From contig CAZKBP010000016.1 in assembly GCA_964551015.1 (NCBI GenBank), positions 57,736 to 121,735 on the forward strand: a stretch of 64,000 nucleotides of DNA, in the 5' to 3' direction. This document shows, one piece after another, positions 33,928 to 41,977 of this stretch (its first letter is position 1; each line of letters starts with the position of its first letter). The notes beneath the pieces are model-generated. The model saw only the letters and a list, made by a program, of their open reading frames with translations. It was not told the origin of the DNA and made no database searches. The position numbers and the translations under genes are program-made. The stretch comes from CAZKBP01 sp964551015. GTDB taxonomy: Bacteria; Bacteroidota; Bacteroidia; Cytophagales; Microscillaceae.

Positions 33928-34857
33928 ATGACCACAGAGGAAATTCAAGAACTCATCGCTCAAAATCAATTAAAAAAAGCTATTCAGGCTTTGACTGATT
34001 ATGTAAAGGGCTTAGAAAAAGAGTCCCCCCTAGAAAATGATCTTATTTTACAGTCCGCCCGATTGCACTCCAATGCCCATAAAAAAGACCAAGGTATTAT
34101 CTCTCAAGAACAAGCTTCTATCGAAGAATCACGCATTCGCTCTACTCTACTAAACTTACTCGGCAGGGTAACTCCCAAAAATAAAATTAGAGCAGAAGGA
34201 GATGGCAACGTGAGTCTTCAGAACACACAAAACAGTAAGATCACGATCAATAAAGTTTCTGGTTCAGGCGCAAACGATAAGCAAGAGCGCAACCAAGCTA
34301 CACAGAAAATTCTTTATCTCTACGCCAATCCTGAAAATACCAATCCCCTCTCTTTTGCTAAGGAAAACCGCGCGATTACGCATTACTTAGCGCAAGAAGC
34401 AAGTTTTAATCTCTTGCCCGCGGTAACTTCGCTGCGGAGGTCAGAATTTCTGGATTGGGTAGAAGTAGCGTATGAGCAAGATATTGCCTACTTACACCTT
34501 TCTAGTCACGGCTCAGCGACGAGTGGATTGCTACTGGAAAACGAGCACGGGTATGTTGATCATTTGTCTGTCCAAGATTTTAAACGCATCTTTCAGCTAT
34601 TAAGTCAAGAGCATCCCGGTCAAAAATTACCCTTTGTGATGCTAAGTGCTTGTCACTCTTTGGCTTTTGCAGAGGCCATCGCTTCCGAGTATGTACAATT
34701 TGCCGTGGGGATGAATCAGGCGATTCCGGTCATCGAGGCGATTTCTTTTACCGAAGAATTTTACCGACAAATTGCCCGTGGTAAAGACATTCAGGCAGCT
34801 TTTGACCGAGCCTGTTTCCAGGCCAGAACCGAGATTCCCAGACTAGTTACTGGCTGA
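33928..34857 (+). CDS. EAD-CHAT/caspase-like protease, partner of the gasdermin
   Basis: A 309-residue protein. Residues 1-80 resemble an effector-associated domain of the EAD11 kind (TTEEIQELIAQNQLKKAIQAL, LILQSARLHS, GIISQEQASIEESRIRSTLL), an adaptor for homotypic binding in NTPase-controlled conflict systems. A short beta linker follows (GDGNVSLQ...SKITIN). The rest is a CHAT/caspase-type peptidase: ILYLYANPENTNPL, catalytic His in YLHLSSHGSA (His194), catalytic Cys in VMLSACHSLAFAEAIA (Cys242), and the motif VGMNQAIPV. I start at ATG 33928; a TTG lies two codons earlier. The gasdermin gene begins 36 bases after its stop, so the pair is very probably an operon. Confidence 0.85.
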   Translation: MTTEEIQELIAQNQLKKAIQALTDYVKGLEKESPLENDLILQSARLHSNAHKKDQGIISQEQASIEESRIRSTLLNLLGRVTPKNKIRAEGDGNVSLQNTQNSKITINKVSGSGANDKQERNQATQKILYLYANPENTNPLSFAKENRAITHYLAQEASFNLLPAVTSLRRSEFLDWVEVAYEQDIAYLHLSSHGSATSGLLLENEHGYVDHLSVQDFKRIFQLLSQEHPGQKLPFVMLSACHSLAFAEAIASEYVQFAVGMNQAIPVIEAISFTEEFYRQIARGKDIQAAFDRACFQARTEIPRLVTG

Positions 34858-34893
34858 ATAAATATCCAATTTTTAACTCAAATGATCTAAAAC

Positions 34894-35688
34894 ATGTTCA
34901 AATTCAATTGCCCCAAAGATGAATTGGTACAAGTTTTCCGTGAATATGGCTACTGTTTGGTGCGCCTTCCCCGCACGGGAGTCCAGCCCCTGCAGCTCTT
35001 GGCTCGTAATCGCGACGGTAGCTACGCGCTGATGGGCGCAGTGGGTAGGCTTTTTCAGGCACATCCTGATTATCCAGAGCCTAGCCTCCCTCCCGAAAAA
35101 CCTGCTCCTAGTCAAATTTTAGGTCGAGAATCTACCAAGCTCAAGCGAAGTATTGGTTTAGAATTATTAGGGAATTTTACCGAGGCGCTGGGTTTAGGAG
35201 ATGCTTCGGCAGATATTGAAAACGAACGCGTGGATAAAATTTCTTTTGAGCTACATCAGGTCAAGGTTCAGGAGATTGACTTCTTTGATTTGGATCGTTT
35301 TTTAAATAGAGCCGAGTTAGACAGTGCCGCCAAAGATTCTGTCCAAAAAGTCAAAAATGGCGATCTCTACATTATTTCTGCCATCTTGAAAGCCAAGGCT
35401 TTCAGCATCAAGACTTACGATGAAAACGAAAAAGCCATCAAAGCCATCGTTCAGGATAATCATGAGATCATAGGTATCAAGGGAGAAATCGGTACGAATC
35501 AGGAGAATGAGCATAATATCACGTACACCGGCGAGCAAGAGCTGATTTTTGCCTTCAAAGCTGCCCAAATTAAGTATGAAAATAGTACTTTTCGTACCGT
35601 AGAAGCGGATCGTGGCACTTTGAAAAGTGAAGAAAAGATTCCGGTAGATTTATTAGCTACGGAGGATAACTTTGTCGAGTTAGCTTAA
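34894..35688 (+). CDS. Bacterial gasdermin pore-forming protein
   Basis: A 264-residue protein matching bacterial gasdermins in length and pattern: near-N-terminal cysteine (MFKFNCPKDE, Cys6, the place of the palmitoylated Cys), EYGYCLVRLPRTGVQPLQLL, then KRSIGLELLGNFTEALG, SFELHQVKVQEIDFFDLDRFL, GDLYIISAILKAKAFSI, GIKGEIG and EQELIFAFKAAQIKYEN. The last 25-30 residues (after about 236) are the expected autoinhibitory tail, whose removal by the neighbouring protease would let the rest oligomerise into inner-membrane pores and kill the cell. It has no signal peptide or preformed membrane helix, as expected. The assignment is from recalled family pattern. Confidence 0.8.
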   Translation: MFKFNCPKDELVQVFREYGYCLVRLPRTGVQPLQLLARNRDGSYALMGAVGRLFQAHPDYPEPSLPPEKPAPSQILGRESTKLKRSIGLELLGNFTEALGLGDASADIENERVDKISFELHQVKVQEIDFFDLDRFLNRAELDSAAKDSVQKVKNGDLYIISAILKAKAFSIKTYDENEKAIKAIVQDNHEIIGIKGEIGTNQENEHNITYTGEQELIFAFKAAQIKYENSTFRTVEADRGTLKSEEKIPVDLLATEDNFVELA

Positions 35689-35708
35689 GAGGGGATGATT
35701 CGTTTTGC

Positions 35709-35741
35709 TTCGGTTCGTGTTTTCTATCTCCACGAACCGAA
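35709..35741. terminator. Bidirectional terminator between gasdermin and helicase genes
   Basis: TTCGGTTCGTG (35709-35719) and CACGAACCGAA (35731-35741) form an 11-bp stem with an 11-base loop, in the 64-base gap of two convergent genes. It closes the protease-gasdermin transcript. Confidence 0.8.
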
Positions 35742-35752
35742 ATTTAGCCTCA

Positions 35753-37009
35753 TTACTTGTTTTTATTACTGCGTCTCCGGTAGTTTTTCTTACGAGGGCG
35801 CCCCCCTCTGCTTCTCTCTTTACCCTTATAGCCGCCTTTGCGAGGCTCCTGTATTTTGGGCGATTCGCCAATGTATTCAGGAATCTCAAAGCGAGTGACC
35901 TCAATGCCAATGGTTTTCTCAACCTGGTAAAAATCCTGCTGTTCTTTTTCATTTACCAAAGTAAAAGCATAGCCCAATCCATCTGAGGACACGCGGGCGG
36001 TTCTACCGACTCGGTGCACATAATCTTCGGCACTATTGGGAACCTCCATATTGATGACAGCATCTATTCCTTTCACATCCAATCCACGAGCGATCACGTC
36101 CGTACCAATCAGGATACGAATTTGCTCATTTTTGAATTCTCGCACAATGTCTTCTCGGGTATTTTGGTCTAGATCCGAGTGAATTTCTTTGACCGAAAGT
36201 CCTTCTTGTTGGAGATCGCGAGCCAAATCCTTTACGGTATGTTTTCGGCTACTAAAAATGATGACACTCTTAAACTCCTGATGCACTTTAAGAATATGGC
36301 GAATGAGTGCAGTTTTATGCTGGTCATAAACGAGATAAGCAAGCTGGGTGATTCCTTCGGCAGGTTTGGAAAGCGCAATATTGATTTCTTCGTGTTCAAG
36401 AAGAATATCATTGGCTAGTTTCCGAATTTTTTTGGGCATCGTGGCCGAAAACATCAAAGTCTGTCTTTCCTTAGAAAGGTGCTGGATAATCCGGACGATG
36501 TCATCATAAAAGCCCATATCCAGCATCTTGTCAGCCTCATCTAATACCAAGTATTTGAGGTGATTAAGTTTGGAGTAGCCCATATTTAAGTGAGAAATCA
36601 GCTTACCGGGGGTAGCCACGACAATATCAGCCCCTTCGATAAAAGCTTGTTTCTGCTGAGCAAAAGAAGCTCCATCACTTCCGCCGTACATAGCGATCGA
36701 GCTAATGGGCGTAAAATAGGCAAAACCTTGTAGCATCTGGTCAATTTGAATCGCCAGTTCTCGGGTAGGCACGATAATCAGGCTGTTGACGTCTCGATTC
36801 TCAGACTGCCCTCTTGCCACGATTTGGTGGATAATCGGTAGCAAAAAAGCAGCGGTTTTTCCGGTTCCGGTTTGGGCGCAGGCGATCAGATCTTTTTGAT
36901 CCATAATAATCGGGATGGCCTGCTCTTGAATGGGGGTGGGCTGTTTAAATCCCATGGCATCGAGTCCTTCTAAGAGGACGGGATGCAGATTTAGTTCTTC
37001 AAAGGTCAA
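35753..37009 (-). CDS. DEAD-box RNA helicase
   Basis: A 418-residue ATP-dependent RNA helicase. It carries the Q motif (GFKQPTPIQEQAIP), AQTGTGKT (Walker A), PTRELAIQ, VATPGKLISHL, VLDEADKML (DEAD), SATMP, RGLDVKGIDAVINMEVP and YVHRVGRTAR. A basic tail (KGGYKGKERSRGGRPRKKNYRRR) adds nonspecific RNA binding. The start is TTG at 37009, judged by the conserved beginning TFEELNLHPVLLEGLDAMGF. There is no ATG until residue 19, which lies in the Q motif. A role in ribosome assembly or cold adaptation is usual for such proteins. Confidence 0.94.
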   Translation of the reverse strand: MTFEELNLHPVLLEGLDAMGFKQPTPIQEQAIPIIMDQKDLIACAQTGTGKTAAFLLPIIHQIVARGQSENRDVNSLIIVPTRELAIQIDQMLQGFAYFTPISSIAMYGGSDGASFAQQKQAFIEGADIVVATPGKLISHLNMGYSKLNHLKYLVLDEADKMLDMGFYDDIVRIIQHLSKERQTLMFSATMPKKIRKLANDILLEHEEINIALSKPAEGITQLAYLVYDQHKTALIRHILKVHQEFKSVIIFSSRKHTVKDLARDLQQEGLSVKEIHSDLDQNTREDIVREFKNEQIRILIGTDVIARGLDVKGIDAVINMEVPNSAEDYVHRVGRTARVSSDGLGYAFTLVNEKEQQDFYQVEKTIGIEVTRFEIPEYIGESPKIQEPRKGGYKGKERSRGGRPRKKNYRRRSNKNK

Positions 37010-37209
37010 AATATTTCAATTAGTTTAGCTTTAACATAAAATTTCCATCCACAACGTAGCAATATACGGGATAGACAATTAAAATGCCACGTTTGTTCCT
37101 AAGGATTTAACTTAGAAGCATGTTTTTTGTTGAATCTACGGTTCTTAGGTTTGCATATCCCTCGCAAAAGCCTTAGATTTCCCGATCTTTCCACAAAACC
37201 AGAAATGCG

Positions 37210-37470
37210 ATGAAAATTTATTGTCCTAAATGTGAATGGGAACCCACCCCTGACTCCCGCTGGCTTTGTAGCTGTGGTCATTCCTGGAATACTTTTGATA
37301 CTCAGGGGGTTTGCCCTGCTTGTAAAAGAGTATGGCGCGATACCCAATGCCTGGCCTGCCAACAGTGGTCTAAGCACCACGATTGGTATCACGACCTCCC
37401 TCCTATTAATCTGGAAGAAATGATGGAAGAAAAAAAGGAACCTCTTCCTTCTTCTTCGCTTATCCAATGA
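37210..37470 (+). CDS. Small zinc-ribbon protein
   Basis: An 86-residue protein with eight cysteines in four pairs: YCPKC (5, 8), LCSCGHSW (20, 22), CPACKRVW (35, 38) and CLAC (47, 50), followed by a Trp/His-rich piece (WSKHHDWYHDLPP) and an acidic tail. It probably binds two zinc ions. I know similar unannotated proteins from other Bacteroidota but no function. It is divergent from the helicase gene and faces the LRR gene. Confidence 0.75.
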   Translation: MKIYCPKCEWEPTPDSRWLCSCGHSWNTFDTQGVCPACKRVWRDTQCLACQQWSKHHDWYHDLPPINLEEMMEEKKEPLPSSSLIQ

Positions 37471-37490
37471 GAAGAGACAGCAAAAGCCGA

Positions 37491-38909
37491 TCAGCGGATT
37501 ACTTTCACTTCAGGTAGCAGTTCTTTGAGCTTTTTGATTTCATTTTCGGAAATGGGATTGTAGCGGAGAGAGATTTCTTTAAGTCCAGTCATTTTCTGGA
37601 TATCTTCTGGTATGTATGCCACTTTATTGAGATCAAGGATCAATTTCTCCAGATTGGGCATGTAAAAGACACATTCTGGAATGTTTCGCAGGGCATTTCC
37701 ACCCAAATCTAATTCTTTCAAGCGATTAAGGTTAGCAAATTCCATCGCTAGGGACTGTAATTGGTTATCGTGGAGCTTTAGTATACGTAAGTTTTTCATA
37801 TTACTGATCGTGGCGGGGAGTGTATCTAGCTTATTATAGCTGAGGTCTAAGGTAGAAAGCAGTGGAAACCCTTCGTCGTCTTTAAAAAAGCGTAGATAAT
37901 CTACTTGGGCATTGCTGCTGATTTCTAGTACTCTCAGAGTCTTGATTTCTCTCAGTTCTTGGGGAAGGTCTATGAGGTCATTGTAGCTTAGGTTTAAGTA
38001 CTCGAGTCGGCTGAGTTCGTCAAATCCCTTGGGCAGTTCCTCGATGGCATTCCGAGAGAGATTTAATTCTCTCAGGCTTTCTAGATTTAATATTTTATTA
38101 GAAACCTCAACGATGCTATTTTCGCTCAAATCTAATTTTCTAAGATTGCCCAAGGCCCCGATACGTGAAGATATCTCCGTTAGTTTATTGCCAGAAAGAT
38201 CGAGTTCAACTAATTCGGTAGAAAGTCCAGAAGGTAATTCCATTAAGGCATTTCCTCTTAGATTCAACAATCTCAACTTACGCAGGCGGTTAATCCGAGA
38301 AGGTAATTCTGTGATCCGATTACCACTCAAATCTAACCTGACCAGATTAATCAGATAGCGAATGTTGTCGCTCATGCGCTCGAGCTTATTCCCACGGAGG
38401 CTCAGCTCTCTCAATCTTCGGAGTTGCCCGATGGAGAGTAGCATTTCGTCCAGATTGATACTCGTATCGCAGAGTACTTCCAGAGAAGTAAGCCCTTGCA
38501 AGCCTATGATTTCGGGGGGCAATTGTTTCATCCCATTCCAACCAATCCTCAATTCTTGAAGCGAGGATATTTGGTTTAATTGTTTCAGTACCTTCTCTAA
38601 ATACAGACGTGGGTTATCATTGAGTGACAACTTTTGGAGTTGGGGCAGTTGCAAGAGTGTGGGAGGTAATACAGATAGTTTATTCCAACCCAAGTTAAGC
38701 TCTTGCAAATTGACGAGTTTTTCCAGACCTGGGGGCAGGCTCAGCATATATTGCCAAGTGAGATCTAGCTTATAAACTTTCTCTGGCTCTTTGAGCGCTT
38801 CTTCCATAGACAAATAGAATCTGGGCTCTTCCTGAGCGAAAGCAGGACAGATAAGCAGATTGAAGATCAGGCTTATCCCAGTCAATATCCAGCGTTTTTT
38901 TTTGATCAT
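37491..38909 (-). CDS. Secreted leucine-rich repeat protein (paralog of the 19-kb LRR)
   Basis: A 472-residue exported LRR protein with a signal peptide (MIKKKRWILTGISLIFNLLICPAFAQ), the cap FYLSMEEALKEPEKVYKLDL and some sixteen LRRs of 23 residues up to the C-terminus. The repeats are unusually uniform (LxxLxxLxLxxNxLxxLPxx). The cap matches FYTSIEEALDNPQEVISLNL in the other LRR protein. The start is the ATG at 38909 where the signal peptide begins; a GTG seven codons earlier is less likely. No membrane anchor or sorting domain is visible. Confidence 0.85.
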   Translation of the reverse strand: MIKKKRWILTGISLIFNLLICPAFAQEEPRFYLSMEEALKEPEKVYKLDLTWQYMLSLPPGLEKLVNLQELNLGWNKLSVLPPTLLQLPQLQKLSLNDNPRLYLEKVLKQLNQISSLQELRIGWNGMKQLPPEIIGLQGLTSLEVLCDTSINLDEMLLSIGQLRRLRELSLRGNKLERMSDNIRYLINLVRLDLSGNRITELPSRINRLRKLRLLNLRGNALMELPSGLSTELVELDLSGNKLTEISSRIGALGNLRKLDLSENSIVEVSNKILNLESLRELNLSRNAIEELPKGFDELSRLEYLNLSYNDLIDLPQELREIKTLRVLEISSNAQVDYLRFFKDDEGFPLLSTLDLSYNKLDTLPATISNMKNLRILKLHDNQLQSLAMEFANLNRLKELDLGGNALRNIPECVFYMPNLEKLILDLNKVAYIPEDIQKMTGLKEISLRYNPISENEIKKLKELLPEVKVIR

Positions 38910-39544
38910 AGTATAATCGCTTATTCCCACTTACTTAGGGTTGAAAAATTGATTAGTGATCCTGCCAACACTATCTCGTAAGATCAAGCTCACCAATGAT
39001 GGTATCGTTTCGCAGGTGTAGAAAAGAATGATGCAAGATAAATTTATACCGATTAACGAAACCCCAGAAAGATTGGTTTAGCTCTGGTACAAATTTAAGC
39101 GATGGCTCGCGATAAGAAAAGTGAGGAAAAAATTTGCGGGAAAATATCTACTGGGAAGTCGCTTTAAAATGAATTTGTCTTACAACAAAATAAGCTTGCT
39201 GAGAAGGCTCAGGGTCGGTTTATTTTTTATCTCGCTTTGCTTATGGCTTCAAAGGTTACCTTCCTCGGCACCTGAAAACGCTTTTTTAGCCTTGTATTTA
39301 CAAATTTGAGCTCAGGTCAAGCAGAAATCTAAAAAGTAACCGCCCACACTGCCTACGATCTATCGAGAAAATTTAGGATCACCTTCATCGATGGTTATGC
39401 AACGCCAATTACATTATCAGTATGAGTGTGAGGCGGTTACTCTTTCTATATTAGAAACAACAACTTATTAGATATAATCAAAATCAAAGAGAAAAATGAC
39501 ACTAAAAGAAAATCTATTCGAATTTATATCAGAGCAGCCACGAA
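38910..39544. other. Gene-poor stretch with a long inverted repeat
   Basis: No intact gene. A 10-bp perfect inverted repeat, AGTAACCGCC (39335) and GGCGGTTACT (39432-39441), extended to 16-17 bases with one bulge, encloses about 74 bases. This is either the arms of a small mobile-element relic or a long stem-loop. Frames longer than 60 codons here look fortuitous. The segment joins the pseudogene to its right, so the whole 38.9-39.9 kb interval looks like decayed accessory DNA. Confidence 0.5.
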
Positions 39545-39830
39545 TCTTCTCGATCATGAACGCGCATTCTCATTGAATCGTTTGGCTTTGAAATCTACCT
39601 GATAGATGACCTTGATAAGAAAAGCTGCTTCCAGATACTCGATGTACCTCTTGTTGTATCCTTGGCCACTCCTGAGGAGTTCGAGAGGCTATTTATAGAG
39701 ATTTCATGGTCAGAATTATAGGCCAGACAGCGGAGCATCTGATGATAATACGCATCAATCTGTTGCGCTTCCCACCAAAGATTTTGAAACTAGATTCTCT
39801 CCATAATCTGTTCTTCGGAAGAAGAAGTAA
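39545..39830 (-). pseudogene. Remnant of a DUF4143-type AAA ATPase
   Basis: Translating the minus strand gives QQIDAYYHQMLRCLAYNS, then SLSNSSGVAKDTT in one frame, and directly afterwards KRYIEYLEAAFLIKVIYQ and VDFKAKRF in the next frame. Together these read as the region 'SGVskdTvkrYieYLEaAFLI' of the AAA_14/DUF4143 ATPases, broken by a single-base deletion at about 39652. An in-frame TAG near 39791 and a TGA near 39556 add further breaks, and the ATPase domain itself is gone. Such ATPases are widespread in Bacteroidota and prone to decay. Confidence 0.6.
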
Positions 39831-39945
39831 GGCTCGTATAGAATCAATTATTTGATCTTAGAAGTGCAAATACAAGAAATAAGATCTAGAGATTAATTTT
39901 ATTTTGGGTAAAAACAACCTTCTTTCCAAAACCGTAGCCCTGAAG

Positions 39946-40566
39946 CTACACCTCCATCTTCACCTCCATACAAAAGCAAACTTGCTGATTACCAATAGAT
40001 TCCTCGCTAAAAGCAATCTTAGTTTGGCTCTTACTTCCTACTCTGAGCAGGACGGTACGGAGCATATTGCCATAGCCCGGAGTGCGCTTGACTTGCTTGA
40101 AATCCTCAATTTGATTGATGTACATGAGTTCTTCGCTAAGCTTGCGGGCTTCGGAGGGCAGGCGAATATCCGAAGTAACCAAATGAAAAGAGCGATCGTG
40201 ATAGCTCAGGAAAACCTCGGCAGGTAGATGTCTCGTTTTGAGATTTTTTTGCATAAAACACACCTGCCCCACCAAGCCCAAGAATACAATCTGCAAGCGA
40301 TTATCCCGATCTGAGATATTTTGCTGGATTAAGCTGGCTCCCAGCAAGCGACTCATACACTTGACTTTATGATTGCTGAGGCGTCCTTTGGCGCGCAGGG
40401 AATCTTGGGGCGCCCATTCCAAGCGGAAATATTTATCTTTGAGCCACTGCTGGAAAACGGATTGCTTCAAGTTCATGCCTTCCATCAATTGTGCCCCCAA
40501 AAGTGTATTTTGGGAATCTTCACTTTCTAGTAACTGAATGATTTTTTCTACGGAAGGCGCCGTCAT
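39946..40566 (-). CDS. Hypothetical 206-residue protein
   Basis: A soluble basic protein without signal peptide. It begins MTAPSVEKIIQLLESEDSQN, a helical start like that of LRR or HEAT-type proteins (ESEDSQNTLLGAQLMEGM), and later has beta-rich stretches (AEVFLSYHDRSFHLV, CFCMEVKMEV). No family is recognised. It diverges from xdhC, with 159 bases between starts, and lies next to the ATPase remnant, so it may belong to the same accessory segment. Confidence 0.6.
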   Translation of the reverse strand: MTAPSVEKIIQLLESEDSQNTLLGAQLMEGMNLKQSVFQQWLKDKYFRLEWAPQDSLRAKGRLSNHKVKCMSRLLGASLIQQNISDRDNRLQIVFLGLVGQVCFMQKNLKTRHLPAEVFLSYHDRSFHLVTSDIRLPSEARKLSEELMYINQIEDFKQVKRTPGYGNMLRTVLLRVGSKSQTKIAFSEESIGNQQVCFCMEVKMEV

Positions 40567-40680
40567 AGAGTGATCGTTTTTTCTTAAAAATAATAGTTTT
40601 CTAGCAAAGCAACCGAGCGATTCGGCTAAAAAATTTGAATATTTGGTAATGATCTTTTATTTTCATTTGTTAGTTTTTTA

Positions 40681-40688
40681 TAAGTTTG
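40681..40688 (+). promoter_or_regulatory. -7 element TAAGTTTG upstream of xdhC
   Basis: An exact TAnnTTTG 37 bases before the xdhC ATG, in an A/T-rich region. No TTG is found at the standard -33 spacing. Confidence 0.4.
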
Positions 40689-40725
40689 GTTAGAAAAAAT
40701 TATAAAACTCCAGAATTAAGCCGCG

Positions 40726-41871
40726 ATGAACGAATTCCAAAAAATTATAGATGCCTACCAACACATCGATTTCAGTGAAAAAAGAGCCGCCCTCGCCACC
40801 GTGGTCAAACTTTATGGCTCCTCTTACCGCCGCCCTGGCGCCCGGATGCTCATGACCGAAGACGGCCATTGGACGGGAGCCATCAGTGGTGGATGCCTGG
40901 AAGGAGATGCCCTGCGTCGCTCTCGCAAAGCCATCTTGGAAGGAAAACCCACCGTGGTCACCTATGATACGATGAACGACGAAGATGCCGAAAGTATTGG
41001 CATTGGTCTGGGTTGTAATGGAATTATCGATGTACTCATTGAACCGCTCGCTGCGGATGGCACTTCCGATGCGATGAATATGCTCAAAGCTTCTCAGGAT
41101 TATCGCCAAACCGCCGTGATGGCCACCGTGTTTAAGGCAGAAGGCGTGGAAAATGTCAACATGGGTGATCGCTTACTCATCTTACCCGATGGTCAGGTAG
41201 AAAATGGCTTTCAACACGAAACCCTCAAAGAATTTGTACTTCAAGATGCACGTCGTGCCATTCAAATGCAAAAATCTGAGAACAATGCCTATTCACTCAA
41301 GGAAGGGGAAGTAGAAGTTTTTATCGAGGCCATCAATCCAGGCATTCAGTTGATGATTTTTGGAGCAGGCTACGACGCGATTCCGGTTTCTACCTTGGCC
41401 AAACATGTGGGCTGGCACGTCCTAGTTTCGGATGACTGTCCGGCACATTTAGCTCCCAAACGCTTTCCGGCGGCGAATGCGATCGTGTGTATTCCCCGTG
41501 ATACGGTCAAAGAGCAGGTGGAGGTCAACCATCACAGTGCGGCCGTGCTGATGTCGCACAATTTCAAGTATGATTTGGCTGTTTTTAAGCAATTATTACA
41601 AACGGAAATTCCTTATATCGGCATTCTCGGCCCCAAAAAACGCTTCGTGAAAATGCAGGAAGAACTTGCTCAGGAAGGCATCCAACTCAGCGAGGCAGAT
41701 TTGGATCGCGTTCATAGCCCTATTGGCTTAGACTTGGGCGCCGAAACGCCCGAGGAAATTGCGCTGTCTATTGTTTCCGAAATTCAGGCCAAATTCCAAA
41801 ATCGCCCCGGTACTTTCTTGAAAGATAAAAAAGGCTTTATCCACGATCGTGAAGAGAAAGCCATCGTGTAA
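40726..41871 (+). CDS. xdhC: XdhC/CoxI family molybdenum-enzyme maturation protein
   Basis: A 381-residue chaperone that inserts the sulfurated molybdenum cofactor into xanthine dehydrogenase-type enzymes. The N-terminal domain reads LATVVKLYGSSYRRPGARMLM...GAISGGCLEGD, with the conserved Cys, and GIGLGCNGIIDVLIEPL. The C-terminal Rossmann domain (from about 205) reads MIFGAGYDAIPVSTLAKHVGWHVLVSD and IGILGPKKR. No molybdenum hydroxylase subunit is in the window. A mocA-like gene lies three genes downstream on the same strand, which supports the assignment. Confidence 0.9.
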   Translation: MNEFQKIIDAYQHIDFSEKRAALATVVKLYGSSYRRPGARMLMTEDGHWTGAISGGCLEGDALRRSRKAILEGKPTVVTYDTMNDEDAESIGIGLGCNGIIDVLIEPLAADGTSDAMNMLKASQDYRQTAVMATVFKAEGVENVNMGDRLLILPDGQVENGFQHETLKEFVLQDARRAIQMQKSENNAYSLKEGEVEVFIEAINPGIQLMIFGAGYDAIPVSTLAKHVGWHVLVSDDCPAHLAPKRFPAANAIVCIPRDTVKEQVEVNHHSAAVLMSHNFKYDLAVFKQLLQTEIPYIGILGPKKRFVKMQEELAQEGIQLSEADLDRVHSPIGLDLGAETPEEIALSIVSEIQAKFQNRPGTFLKDKKGFIHDREEKAIV

Positions 41872-41977
41872 CGCTCAACACATCACGCAAGGCTGCTTGG
41901 TTTAACGAATCGATAACATGTCAAATACTATAGTTTCGTTAAATTTCAGAACATTCAACAACGCAAAATACAAAATT

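Noticed and set aside
39121..39309. 62-codon plus frame in the gene-poor stretch
   Set aside because: No family match, no promoter, and the region shows decay on the other strand.
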